From Candidatus Poribacteria bacterium (GTDB taxonomy: Bacteria; Poribacteria; WGA-4E; PCPOR2b): 63,455 bases of DNA. The stretch is taken from positions 1-63,455 of the forward strand of contig JAJECO010000092.1 in the NCBI GenBank assembly GCA_022822005.1, written 5' to 3'. The notes below the pieces were generated by a model that had not been told where the DNA came from, did not search any database, and worked only from the letters and a program-made list of their open reading frames with translations. The position numbers and the translations under genes were made by a program. Below, piece after piece: positions 46,177-53,414 of the stretch; the first letter of the stretch is position 1, and the number at the start of each line of letters is the position of its first letter.

Positions 46177-46926
46177 TTATGGAAACCGCTCTATTAGGAG
46201 TTGCGTGATTGGATTGGGACGGCTGTAATAGTTCTGTGTGGCGTCGTCTTTACCTTCCCACAAACGGCGCGGAAAAATCGTATGATTGCTGAGATATCGG
46301 TCCGTGGTACGACCACAGTAAATGTGAACGGTGCGGCGTTCCGAGCTGGTCTGTCGGACATTCCCGGCGTGGAAGGTTGACGCGTTGAAGAGGATCGCTG
46401 TGCCGGCGGGACCGACGAGGTGCTGTGCCGCGCTGAGGTCATAAGCCTCAAGCGGGAATAATTCTGTGGATTGCGCGGTGCCGGGCAGGACGCTAAAGGT
46501 GTGCGTTGTGTCGTCTACATCCGTCAGATAAAATACCACCGATAGATAGCGCGTATAATATGGAAGTTCGGCAGCCGCCCTATTCTCACGATTCGCATCG
46601 CGGTGCCAGCGGCATTCGGTATCGCCATCGGGGTTCGGCGCACGGAGCATCACCGAGTGCTCCTCTGCGCAGATATCTTCTCCCATGATAGCGTTCATCA
46701 ACGGCAGCAACGTCGGTGGGCGCATGGTCACGTCCATCTCCGGGCAGGCGAGTAGGGCATGGACGTTCTGGCAACGTCCGCTCTGTCCACGGTCTATCCA
46801 CATCACCGGATTCTCGACGAGGTCCCGATCTATCGCTTCATTGATAGATTGAACCTCCTCAACAGAAAGGGCATTGGGTACGACAAGATAACCGTTTTCC
46901 TTGAAAAATTTTAACTGTTCTTTCAT
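46177..46926 (-). CDS. Phytanoyl-CoA dioxygenase (PhyH)-family Fe(II)/2-oxoglutarate oxygenase
   Basis: The 249-residue product has the 2-His-1-carboxylate metal site: WHRD (His108, Asp110) and FHAGN (His186), with Arg197/Arg198 in SERRTVH for the 2-oxoglutarate carboxylate. The N-terminal helix FFKENGYLVVPNALSVEEVQ is the usual PhyH opening. Related enzymes hydroxylate fatty acyl-CoA, ectoine or small organic molecules, and the substrate here is unknown. GAGGAAAG precedes the ATG. A strong minus-strand promoter (46973-47001) lies 47 bp upstream. Confidence 0.92.
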   Translation of the reverse strand: MKEQLKFFKENGYLVVPNALSVEEVQSINEAIDRDLVENPVMWIDRGQSGRCQNVHALLACPEMDVTMRPPTLLPLMNAIMGEDICAEEHSVMLRAPNPDGDTECRWHRDANRENRAAAELPYYTRYLSVVFYLTDVDDTTHTFSVLPGTAQSTELFPLEAYDLSAAQHLVGPAGTAILFNASTFHAGNVRQTSSERRTVHIYCGRTTDRYLSNHTIFPRRLWEGKDDATQNYYSRPNPITQLLIERFP

Positions 46927-46972
46927 TAGGTCTTTCCTCGCAATGTGTTAGGGGAGGCTAATTATATTGAGA

Positions 46973-47001
46973 ATTATAGGAACGAGAAGGTGGATAGTCA
47001 A
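46973..47001 (-). promoter_or_regulatory. Promoter of the PhyH-type gene
   Basis: Minus strand: TTGACT (47001-46996), 17-bp spacer, TATAAT (46978-46973), 47 bp upstream of the start. Eleven of the twelve consensus positions match. Confidence 0.8.
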
Positions 47002-47022
47002 GCATAAAGGTCGAAATTCAGA

Positions 47023-47051
47023 TTCTTGTTTTTGGATAGATGTGCTATAAT
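47023..47051 (+). promoter_or_regulatory. Rightward promoter with extended -10 and no close gene
   Basis: TTCTTG (47023-47028), 17-bp spacer, TATAAT (47046-47051) preceded by TGTGC. The nearest plus-strand gene is about 420 bp downstream. Confidence 0.6.
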
Positions 47052-47207
47052 TGAAACACAAATCTTTGCATCGTCAGGTCAAATTTTCTTGGTGAGACTT
47101 AGCCGGGATTGCGTGATACTATGCTTGATGTATCTTAAGTTCTATTTGCCAAAATCGAAATCGGGGGATAGCATGCATATCGTAGAACTCCTCGAACTCA
47201 GTCTTCT

Positions 47208-47231
47208 GTAGGTCGATTTTCCAAAATCGAC
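47208..47231. repeat. GTAGGTCGATTTTCCAAAAT palindrome
   Basis: GTCGATTTTCCAAAATCGAC is a perfect palindrome. Relatives are at 42133-42156 and, partly, at 35008-35030. Confidence 0.65.
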
Positions 47232-47468
47232 GTTTCTGGGTCGAGGTATGCACCTCAATCTATGCCGTTCCGAGGGTCGGCATATGCGAGGCGAAAACTC
47301 TCGGGACCGAGTACCTACGATCAAACCCTTTTCACATAAATGTCAACACGTCCTAAGCATATTACTTGGAATCCTATTCGCAGCCGCAGGACACTGTAGT
47401 CGGTATATGGAATACGTGAAGCGCGAATCTTCAAATCAACCAATGAACTAATGGACTAATGAACTAAT

Positions 47469-47783
47469 ATGGCTAAATATTTCGCATCTGCTATAGACAA
47501 ACCGACGCTTGCACCTTACGAAATCTCACGGACGCTGCGCGGGCAGCTCCACTACTTCACCGAAGGTGCCAGCGCCCGTCAATGGGAACATAGCGGCGAT
47601 CCAAATGCGTTTTTCTTCCCGCTCGACCTGACCACCGAACTGTTTGACGAAGGCGTGTTCTACGTGACCTCCCCGTTGGACGATCAGAACCAAGCCGAAA
47701 TTGAGATCACGGAAGAACAGGAAGACTTTTTGGAGTGGCTCATCTCGAATGAAGTTGAGCAGGTAAAGGTCTCGGAAGTGTAA
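47469..47783 (+). CDS. Small acidic protein of unknown function
   Basis: The 104-residue product has no signal peptide or membrane segment. It opens with AKYFASAIDKPTLAPYEISR and continues with GQLHYFTEGASARQWEH and FFFPLDLTTELFDEGVFYV, ending in an acidic helix (ITEEQEDFLEWLISNEVEQV). I recognise no family. The start codon directly abuts an array of AATGAACY repeats and has no Shine-Dalgarno sequence. The TauD-like gene follows 56 bp downstream, so the two may be cotranscribed. The composition and lack of shadowing by another gene support it as a real gene. Confidence 0.6.
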   Translation: MAKYFASAIDKPTLAPYEISRTLRGQLHYFTEGASARQWEHSGDPNAFFFPLDLTTELFDEGVFYVTSPLDDQNQAEIEITEEQEDFLEWLISNEVEQVKVSEV

Positions 47784-47789
47784 CGTGAT

Positions 47790-47822
47790 GCGTAAATTGG
47801 TTCATTAATGAGCAAATGAACC
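47790..47822. repeat. ACGTGATGCGT and GGTTCATTAATGAGCA units
   Basis: Both tandem repeat families occur together in the gap before the TauD-like gene, directly after the stop codon of the previous gene. Confidence 0.55.
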
Positions 47823-47839
47823 AAGGACAGGAGTTTCAG

Positions 47840-48670
47840 ATGACCGTCACCCCAAACAGTATTAATCAGATGCAAGTAGTCCCTACCGGCGGCTCCCTTG
47901 GGGCGGAAATCCAGGGGCTAAACCTTGTGCATCCCTTGCCCGAAGACACGGTTCAGGGGCTACACCACGCGCTGCTATCGCACGCTGTCCTACTCTTTCG
48001 TGGACAGCAGATTAGCGACGAGGACCAAGTACGGTTCACCAACTACTTCGGTCAGGCGGTCGAGCACGTGCGCAAGCAGATGCCGCGCCCAGTCAAAGAG
48101 ATCTTCTTCGTTTCCAATGTCGAAAAGGACGGTCAACCCATAGGCGCACTCGGGAACGACGAGATCCCCTTCCACTCCGATCTGTCATATCTGCGGCGTC
48201 CGGGAACACTCTCCATCATCTACGCGGTCGAACTTCCTTCCACCGGCGGTGCCACGCAGTGGTGCAACTGCTACGCTGCCTATGAGGCACTTGATCCCGA
48301 CCTCAAGGCACGGCTCAAAGGGATGCGCGCTGTCCATCGCCATCACGTCGAAAGCCAGAACCCCCCAGAACTGATTGACCATCCGGTTGTTTGTACCCAC
48401 CCCGAAACCGGGCGCAAAGCGCTCTACGTCGGTCCCCACCTGACTCGACATCTCGTCGGCGTTAGCGAATCGGAGAGCCGTGAGCTGCTTGGAACACTCT
48501 TCGATCATATGTCGCAGGAACGGTTTGTCTGGACGCACGATTGGGAAATTGGCGATCTGATCATATGGGACAACCGGTGTACCATGCACCGACGAGCAGG
48601 GTTCCCATCGGCTGAGCGACGAATAATGAAACGGACACAGATTTTCAACGACGCAATCCCGTATGAGTAA
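47840..48670 (+). CDS. TauD/TfdA-family Fe(II)/2-oxoglutarate dioxygenase
   Basis: The product is 276 residues from the ATG at 47840, chosen for the CAGGAG site upstream. The metal motif is FHSD (His112, Asp114), the distal His is in WDNRCTMHRR (His250), and ERRIMKR carries the arginine for 2-oxoglutarate. The opening VVPTGGSLGAEIQGLNL and LLSHAVLLFRGQQIS are typical of TauD/TfdA. Known members act on taurine, 2,4-D, alkyl sulfates or quorum-sensing amides; none is indicated here. A neighbouring small gene lies upstream. The TIM-barrel gene lies 229 bp downstream. Confidence 0.93.
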   Translation: MTVTPNSINQMQVVPTGGSLGAEIQGLNLVHPLPEDTVQGLHHALLSHAVLLFRGQQISDEDQVRFTNYFGQAVEHVRKQMPRPVKEIFFVSNVEKDGQPIGALGNDEIPFHSDLSYLRRPGTLSIIYAVELPSTGGATQWCNCYAAYEALDPDLKARLKGMRAVHRHHVESQNPPELIDHPVVCTHPETGRKALYVGPHLTRHLVGVSESESRELLGTLFDHMSQERFVWTHDWEIGDLIIWDNRCTMHRRAGFPSAERRIMKRTQIFNDAIPYE

Positions 48671-48812
48671 ACATGAAACGTGATGCGTGAAACGTGAAGA
48701 TTGGAAGACGAGTTCCGCTAAAGTGCTAAACACATTTCGCTCCGCAAATTAAGTGGGCTGTCGTATCATAAACAAAGTTATGATCCGGTAGGTGCGGTTT
48801 CTAACCGCACCG
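48671..48812. repeat. GAAACGTG tandem units and GGTGCGGTTTCTAACCGCACC palindrome
   Basis: ATGAAACGTGATGCGTGAAA continues as ACGTGAAG at 48672-48698. A palindrome of the GGTGCGGTT family lies at 48791-48811, preceded by CCGGTA. A short echo TCGTATCATAAACAAAG (48755) resembles the sequence before the next gene's start (48867). Confidence 0.65.
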
Positions 48813-48898
48813 AATCCCGACGAGTCGGAACAGGACATGAGGAGCAAAAGTGTCTATAAGTGGATCGTCGTATCGTAAACAAAGGTAAGGAAGAGACA

Positions 48899-50635
48899 GT
48901 GAAAAACACTCGATTTTTGCTCTCTGCTCTGGTTGACTTCCCGGATGACTGCAATCGTTTGGTCTTTACACCCGATCTGGTGGAAAACTTAATAGATCGC
49001 CTCCACTGGATGGGTGTCCGTCGGGTTTACTGGAACTACTACCAAAAAGGGATGTGGGACAATTTCGCCGACAACTCGGACGCGACTCGCCAGACCCTTG
49101 CAAATTTGGGGGAACCCCTAACTGTGGGATGCCGCTTGGCGCATGAGCGAGGGATGGAATTCTACGCCACCATCAAGCCGTACGAAACCGGCGCAAGTCA
49201 TGCCAATCCCAAAGATAGCCCTGAGATGATGGCTGTGCCCGGCTTGCCATGTATTGGTGGGGTCTGCAAGGTCGATCCATGGGTCATGATGCATCCGGAA
49301 ATGCGGGTGCGGGGGCGTAGTGCGGACAATCCGATGGGGCTGGAGAGAATCCCGATTGAGCGCATCCAGCTCCGCCAAAAGGACATGGCGCCCGTCCGTA
49401 TCACACCAGAAAACATCGAAATTTGGACGAGTAACGATAACAACGGCTACCGAAAGCAAGACCTGACCTTTGCCTTGACCGAATCTGTTGAAACCTGTCC
49501 AAGAGATGTCTTTGAGCTTGATGGTGATCCAGTCACCTTGCAGGGGGAATCGGTGCGAGCCCTCAACCTGAGTGGACTGAATCTGCTTGAACCATTTATC
49601 GCAATTACCACAAATTTTGAGGACAGAGAGGGCAGCTTTCGCAACACTGCGATGGAGATGGTGCGGGCATTTGGCCCCGACGGTCAGCCGATACCTATTG
49701 TCGTCGCCAGTCACAAGGCGGTTTGGCGACCACTGCGGGATTTCCGCATAGGTGACCTTGAGTACGATGCTGGACTCGGCGATGCCATTGTTTGTCTTGA
49801 TGTTAACAATCAACCTACAGTTTCATCAGATACGTCTGCGGGTGACTCCAACGACGGGGTGGTTGCGGTTGCAAGGGGACGAAATGAATATTTCTCCGGT
49901 TCGCTCTGTGAAGCGTATCCAGAGGTACAAGCGTACTGGTTGAGTTGGGTCGGTGCCTGCATCGCGGCGGGCGTTGACGGGTTGGACGTTCGCATCTCCT
50001 GCCATAGCAGCTGGACGAATACACCGGAGATCTACGGCTTCAATGAACCTGTGACGGGGGAGTACCGGCGGCGATACGGTGTCAATCCGGACGTGGAACC
50101 GTGCGACCCAGCGTTGGTCGGGGCATTGCGCGGCGAATTCTTCGATCAGTTCCTGCGCGCAACAAAGCGGCGCCTGTCCGCAGCCGGTAAACGGATGCAG
50201 GTTCATGCGGAGATGGAATCGTTCCGGTCCGATGCCTGTCAGGGGCGCTGGCGCACCCGTCCCGGCAACATCACGTTTAACTGGCGAAGTTGGCTACATA
50301 CCGGGCTAGCGGACGAAGCCACGCTGTTTGGACGTGGTTGGATGCCCGATCGGATGCTCAACGACGCGCTCACGTTGGAGATGCTGCGGGAAGCTGCTGA
50401 TACCAATGTGCCTGTGCATTTGAGCAAGGCGGTCGGACATAGCCGCGCCGGAGGGATACACGCCGATTTGTTGGAGTATATCTACCGTTTCGGTGGACTC
50501 GCTGGATACACGCTTTATGAGACCGCAGCGATGTATGATGGGCAGCATCTTGGGGCTGACGGTCAGTTACAGTTTCACCCGGGGCTGTGTGAAGGGATAC
50601 GTGACCGTGTTAGAACTTTGGGGCTGATTGATTAA
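48899..50635 (+). CDS. TIM-barrel glycosidase-like protein of unknown specificity
   Basis: The product is 578 residues from the GTG at 48899 (AAGGAAGAG upstream); an upstream in-frame GTG at 48860 is less likely. Barrel-like strand ends are visible: RLHWMGVRRVYWNYY, LAHERGMEFYATIKPYE, VDGLDVRISCHSSW and MQVHAEMESFRSDAC. Between residues about 180 and 310 lies an inserted beta-rich domain (DVFELDGDPVTLQGESVRAL). It resembles the product at 9972-11531 in general fold. HAEMESF could carry a catalytic acid, but I cannot identify the pair. No signal peptide is present. The Gfo-type dehydrogenase follows, which suggests sugar metabolism. Confidence 0.68.
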   Translation: MKNTRFLLSALVDFPDDCNRLVFTPDLVENLIDRLHWMGVRRVYWNYYQKGMWDNFADNSDATRQTLANLGEPLTVGCRLAHERGMEFYATIKPYETGASHANPKDSPEMMAVPGLPCIGGVCKVDPWVMMHPEMRVRGRSADNPMGLERIPIERIQLRQKDMAPVRITPENIEIWTSNDNNGYRKQDLTFALTESVETCPRDVFELDGDPVTLQGESVRALNLSGLNLLEPFIAITTNFEDREGSFRNTAMEMVRAFGPDGQPIPIVVASHKAVWRPLRDFRIGDLEYDAGLGDAIVCLDVNNQPTVSSDTSAGDSNDGVVAVARGRNEYFSGSLCEAYPEVQAYWLSWVGACIAAGVDGLDVRISCHSSWTNTPEIYGFNEPVTGEYRRRYGVNPDVEPCDPALVGALRGEFFDQFLRATKRRLSAAGKRMQVHAEMESFRSDACQGRWRTRPGNITFNWRSWLHTGLADEATLFGRGWMPDRMLNDALTLEMLREAADTNVPVHLSKAVGHSRAGGIHADLLEYIYRFGGLAGYTLYETAAMYDGQHLGADGQLQFHPGLCEGIRDRVRTLGLID

Positions 50636-50640
50636 AAAAG

Positions 50641-50688
50641 TTGTAGCCGTTCAGGGTGTATCGATCATATTGCCTGGAACAGCTACAA
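50641..50688. repeat. Long intercistronic hairpin
   Basis: TTGTAGCCGTTC (50641-50652) pairs with GAACAGCTACAA (50677-50688) at 11 of 12 positions, extended by AGG/CCT. It lies between the glycosidase-like and dehydrogenase genes; an A-run and no T-run flank it. It may be a processing or attenuation element. Confidence 0.55.
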
Positions 50689-50712
50689 GAAATTGACACA
50701 AATGGAGTGCAA

Positions 50713-51795
50713 ATGATGGGCGATCAAAAATCAGCGGGTTACCGTGCAGTGATTATCGGGTGCGGGAGTATCGCTAACAGCCACGCCTCCGGCTATAATC
50801 GGACTGACGCGACCGCGCTCGTGGCGTGTGCCGACACGGTAGACGCGAAAGCGGCGGATTTCGCCGAGCGGAACGGTATTCCTAACTACTACGCCGATTA
50901 CCGAGAAATGCTTGACGTTGAGAAACCTGACATCGTGAGTGTCTGCACGTGGCACCCCCTTCACGCAGAGATGACAATCGCTGCCGCGGCACGTCAGCCG
51001 AAGGCTATCCTCTGCGAGAAGCCGATGGCGACCAACTTGGGTGAGGCTGAAGCGATGATGATTGCTTGTCAGCGCAATCAGGTCAAATTGGCGATCGGTT
51101 TTCAGCGTCGATTTCTTGGGGCATGGACGGAAGCGAAAAATCTGATTGCATCGGGCGCGGTTGGCAAACCCGAACGGATATCGCATACCCGTCTGACCGG
51201 GCTGCTCAATGCGAGTAGCCACGGGTTTGACTGTATGCGTTATATTCTGGGCGATCCCAAGGTGGAGTGGGTCTTTGGTCAGGTGGAGCGGAAGACCGAT
51301 CGGTACGAACGCAGTGTGCGTAGTGAAGATTGCGTGGCGGGATTCTTCCTATTTGAGGGCGGTGTGCAGGCAAGTTTCCAGACAGACGTTGTCCCCGAAA
51401 ACAAATGGGCGTTTGTGCAGGGGACGGATGGGCTGATCGATTTCGACGATGGTTGGATCCGCTACTTCAACGCTGAGACGGCTGGTTGGAAGGACGTAGA
51501 GGTTGAGGAGGTGGATGCGGCTGCTGCTCAGGTGGGGGAGTTGGTTGAGTGGATCGAAGATCGCTGCGTCCATCGCAACGAAGCGGAAAATGGTTTGTGG
51601 ACGATGCACATGATGATGGGTGCGTACGAATCTGCACGCTGCCACGAGGTGGTCCGTCTACCTATGCAAACCCGTGCGAACCCGCTCGATCTGATGGTCG
51701 AAGCCGGACAGTTGCCTGTGCAATACCCCGGACGCTACGATATTCGCAGTTTCTTACTTGAGGGCGAAGCGATGAATCTGGAAGAGACTGAGTGA
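50713..51795 (+). CDS. Gfo/Idh/MocA-family oxidoreductase
   Basis: The product is 360 residues from the ATG at 50713, chosen because GGAG lies 5 bp upstream and the alternative GTG at 50656 falls in a hairpin. The Rossmann motif is VIIGCGSIANSHASGY, followed by CADTVDAKAADFAERNGIP and VSVCTWHPLHAEM. The active-site Lys is in LCEKPMATNLGEAE. The C-terminal domain with GFQRRFLGAWTEAK and the His region SHGFDCMRYILGDP are typical of sugar or inositol dehydrogenases. The substrate is likely a sugar or its derivative, but is not established. It probably acts with the glycosidase-like protein encoded upstream. Confidence 0.92.
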   Translation: MMGDQKSAGYRAVIIGCGSIANSHASGYNRTDATALVACADTVDAKAADFAERNGIPNYYADYREMLDVEKPDIVSVCTWHPLHAEMTIAAAARQPKAILCEKPMATNLGEAEAMMIACQRNQVKLAIGFQRRFLGAWTEAKNLIASGAVGKPERISHTRLTGLLNASSHGFDCMRYILGDPKVEWVFGQVERKTDRYERSVRSEDCVAGFFLFEGGVQASFQTDVVPENKWAFVQGTDGLIDFDDGWIRYFNAETAGWKDVEVEEVDAAAAQVGELVEWIEDRCVHRNEAENGLWTMHMMMGAYESARCHEVVRLPMQTRANPLDLMVEAGQLPVQYPGRYDIRSFLLEGEAMNLEETE

Positions 51796-52136
51796 CGAGG
51801 GAGCGGGAAAGTCCTTTGTTCATTTGTGCATTAATAAACTATAGTGAATTCTAAAAATAAATAGACACCTTCGCTCCTCGATTTCGATCCCGCCTGTCCC
51901 CATGTATCGGGGATGTATCGGGGATCCTATCGGGGGATTTATCGGGACCGGTAGGTGCGGTTTCCAACCGCACCGGTTTGGAATGTCTCATTAATTCTAC
52001 GGTCCACTATAGATCGGTTTCTGTTGCACAATTTTTTAGCATGGCGATTCTTTTTTATTTGTCTAGATTAGTGTGGATTGACGGGGGAATGAAACGTGGA
52101 ACGTGACGCGTGAGATAGACTAAAGAGGGGTGTTTT
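51796..52136. other. Repeat-containing intergenic gap, no supported gene
   Basis: It contains a CCCGCCTGTCCC/TATCGGGG repeat run, a GGTGCGGTTTCCAACCGCACC palindrome, GCACAATTTTTTAG (also near 18036) and GAAACGTGG-type units at about 52090-52117. No coding frame or clear promoter is seen. Confidence 0.6.
51886..51976. repeat. Adjacent copies of two dispersed palindromes
   Basis: CCCGCCTGTCCC plus three TATCGGGG units (51890-51947) are followed immediately by CCGGTAGGTGCGGTTTCCAA and its other arm (to 51976). The two families are therefore side by side here. Confidence 0.65.
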
Positions 52137-53015
52137 ATGCACATTATGCGGTCTTGGATGTTTGTACCGGGACATCAGCAAAGGATGATTGATAAAGCCT
52201 ATGAACTAAAACTGGATGTAGCGATGTTTGATATAGAGGACGGGGTGCCGCCCGGCGAAAAGAATACCGCCCGCGCCATGATGGCGGAAACCCTTGCCCG
52301 TCCGTCTGATAGAATGCTCCGTTTTGTGCGTATCCACCCCATTGGAAGCAAGGAGATAGAGTCGGATCTATCTGCCGTAATTCGTCCCGGTCTGGACGGA
52401 CTCACGTTGACGAAAGTGAATTGCCCCGAAGATGTGTTCCAAGTCAGCGCGATTCTGGATGAGCGAGAGGAAGAGGCTGGACTCCAACGCGGCAGTGTTC
52501 GTTTGCTCGCCACCATTGAGAGTGCCCGCGGGTTGATTCAGGCGCCCGCGATTGCAGCAGCCAGTCCCAGACTCGTCGGATTGATGTTCGGTGCCGAAGA
52601 TTTTGCGATGGATCTGGGATTGTTTAACGTCCGCCAAGACGAAGCGAGTGATTTCCTGTACGCCCGCTCTGCACTCGTCGTCGCTGCCGCCAGCGAACGG
52701 TTACAAGCGATAGATCGGGTCTATCTCGATATCCGAAATCCGGCAGGTTTGGAAGAGGACACCCGTTTCGCCCGTGACCTTGGGTTCACCGGCAAAGCCT
52801 TGATCCACCCCGCCCAGATTGAGGTCGTAGAAAAAGTTTTCCATCCAACCGATGCCGAAGTTGCGCACGCCCAGCGCGTGGTAGAAGCCTTTGAGGCAGC
52901 GGAAGTGGAAGGCGCGGGGGCGGTTGCCGTCGATGGCCAGATGGTTGATCTGCCGGTGGTAGAGCGCGCCCGACATGTCCTGCAGCTTGTCTCTGAAGAT
53001 GCTTCGAATAAGTGA
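52137..53015 (+). CDS. CitE/HpcH-family CoA-ester lyase or aldolase
   Basis: The 292-residue product is a TIM barrel of the CitE/malyl-CoA lyase family. Conserved blocks: RSWMFVPGHQQRMIDKA, MFDIEDGVPPGEKNTAR (acidic metal-site region), RFVRIHPIGS (Arg), LLATIESARGLIQAPAIA (Glu) and MFGAEDFAMDLG (Asp). Members cleave citramalyl-CoA, malyl-CoA, beta-hydroxyacyl-CoA or related esters. The substrate is unresolved, and CitD/CitF partners of citrate lyase are absent. With the CoA-transferase, MaoC and SucCD-like genes elsewhere in the window, it may be part of a CoA-ester pathway. Confidence 0.9.
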   Translation: MHIMRSWMFVPGHQQRMIDKAYELKLDVAMFDIEDGVPPGEKNTARAMMAETLARPSDRMLRFVRIHPIGSKEIESDLSAVIRPGLDGLTLTKVNCPEDVFQVSAILDEREEEAGLQRGSVRLLATIESARGLIQAPAIAAASPRLVGLMFGAEDFAMDLGLFNVRQDEASDFLYARSALVVAAASERLQAIDRVYLDIRNPAGLEEDTRFARDLGFTGKALIHPAQIEVVEKVFHPTDAEVAHAQRVVEAFEAAEVEGAGAVAVDGQMVDLPVVERARHVLQLVSEDASNK

Positions 53016-53020
53016 CCGTC

Positions 53021-53151
53021 AAAACGTAATACGTAAAGAAGGTGTAACGCAAGGACGCAAAGAAAAAAGAGAGCGAAAAGAGAGAAGGCGGGAAAACGAG
53101 AAAACGGGAACGGAAGCATTTAGCCCCAGCGGGGCGACATGTTTATAGAAT
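53021..53151. repeat. 131-bp direct repeat, copy 1
   Basis: It starts with AAAACGTAATACGTAAAGAA and ends with GCATTTAGCCCCAGCGGGGC followed by GACATGTTTATAGAA. It differs from copy 2 at only a few positions. The end holds an AGCCCC-AGC-GGGGC type palindrome. Confidence 0.85.
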
Positions 53152-53201
53152 GTGGTATCGCCCCCTAACAAAAGCCCCGGCGGGGCGACATGTGATACCG
53201 T

Positions 53202-53332
53202 AAAACGTAATACGTAAAGAAGATGTAACGCAAGGACGCAAAGAAAAAAGAGAGCGAAAAGAGAGAAGGCGGGAAAACGAGAAAACGGGAACGGAAGCAT
53301 TTAGCCCCAACGGGGCGGCATGTTTATAGAAT
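53202..53332. repeat. 131-bp direct repeat, copy 2
   Basis: It matches copy 1, 181 bp downstream, with an AGCCCCAACGGGGC end. Between the copies another AGCCCCGGCGGGGCGACATG occurs (53172-53191), so the terminal palindrome is present three times. Confidence 0.85.
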
Positions 53333-53414
53333 CTCCAGCAGGACGATATGTCCAACCTCGTACAGATAGCGCCGGTATCTCCACTGTCGAAACAAAAATA
53401 AAGGAGGAACACTC

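Larger units (their letters stand above)
46927..47468. other. Intergenic region with divergent promoters, no supported gene
   Basis: It holds the PhyH promoter (minus), a second strong promoter pointing right (47023-47051), a palindrome (47208-47231), and AATGAACY units just before 47469. The 61-codon frame at 47026-47211 begins upstream of the expected start site and has no family motif. Confidence 0.6.
53016..53414. other. Intergenic region with a 131-bp direct repeat
   Basis: Two nearly identical 131-bp units occupy most of the gap. Small minus-strand frames inside the units are duplicated along with them and are not supported as genes. RBS AAGGAGG near its right end serves the next gene. 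Confidence 0.65.
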
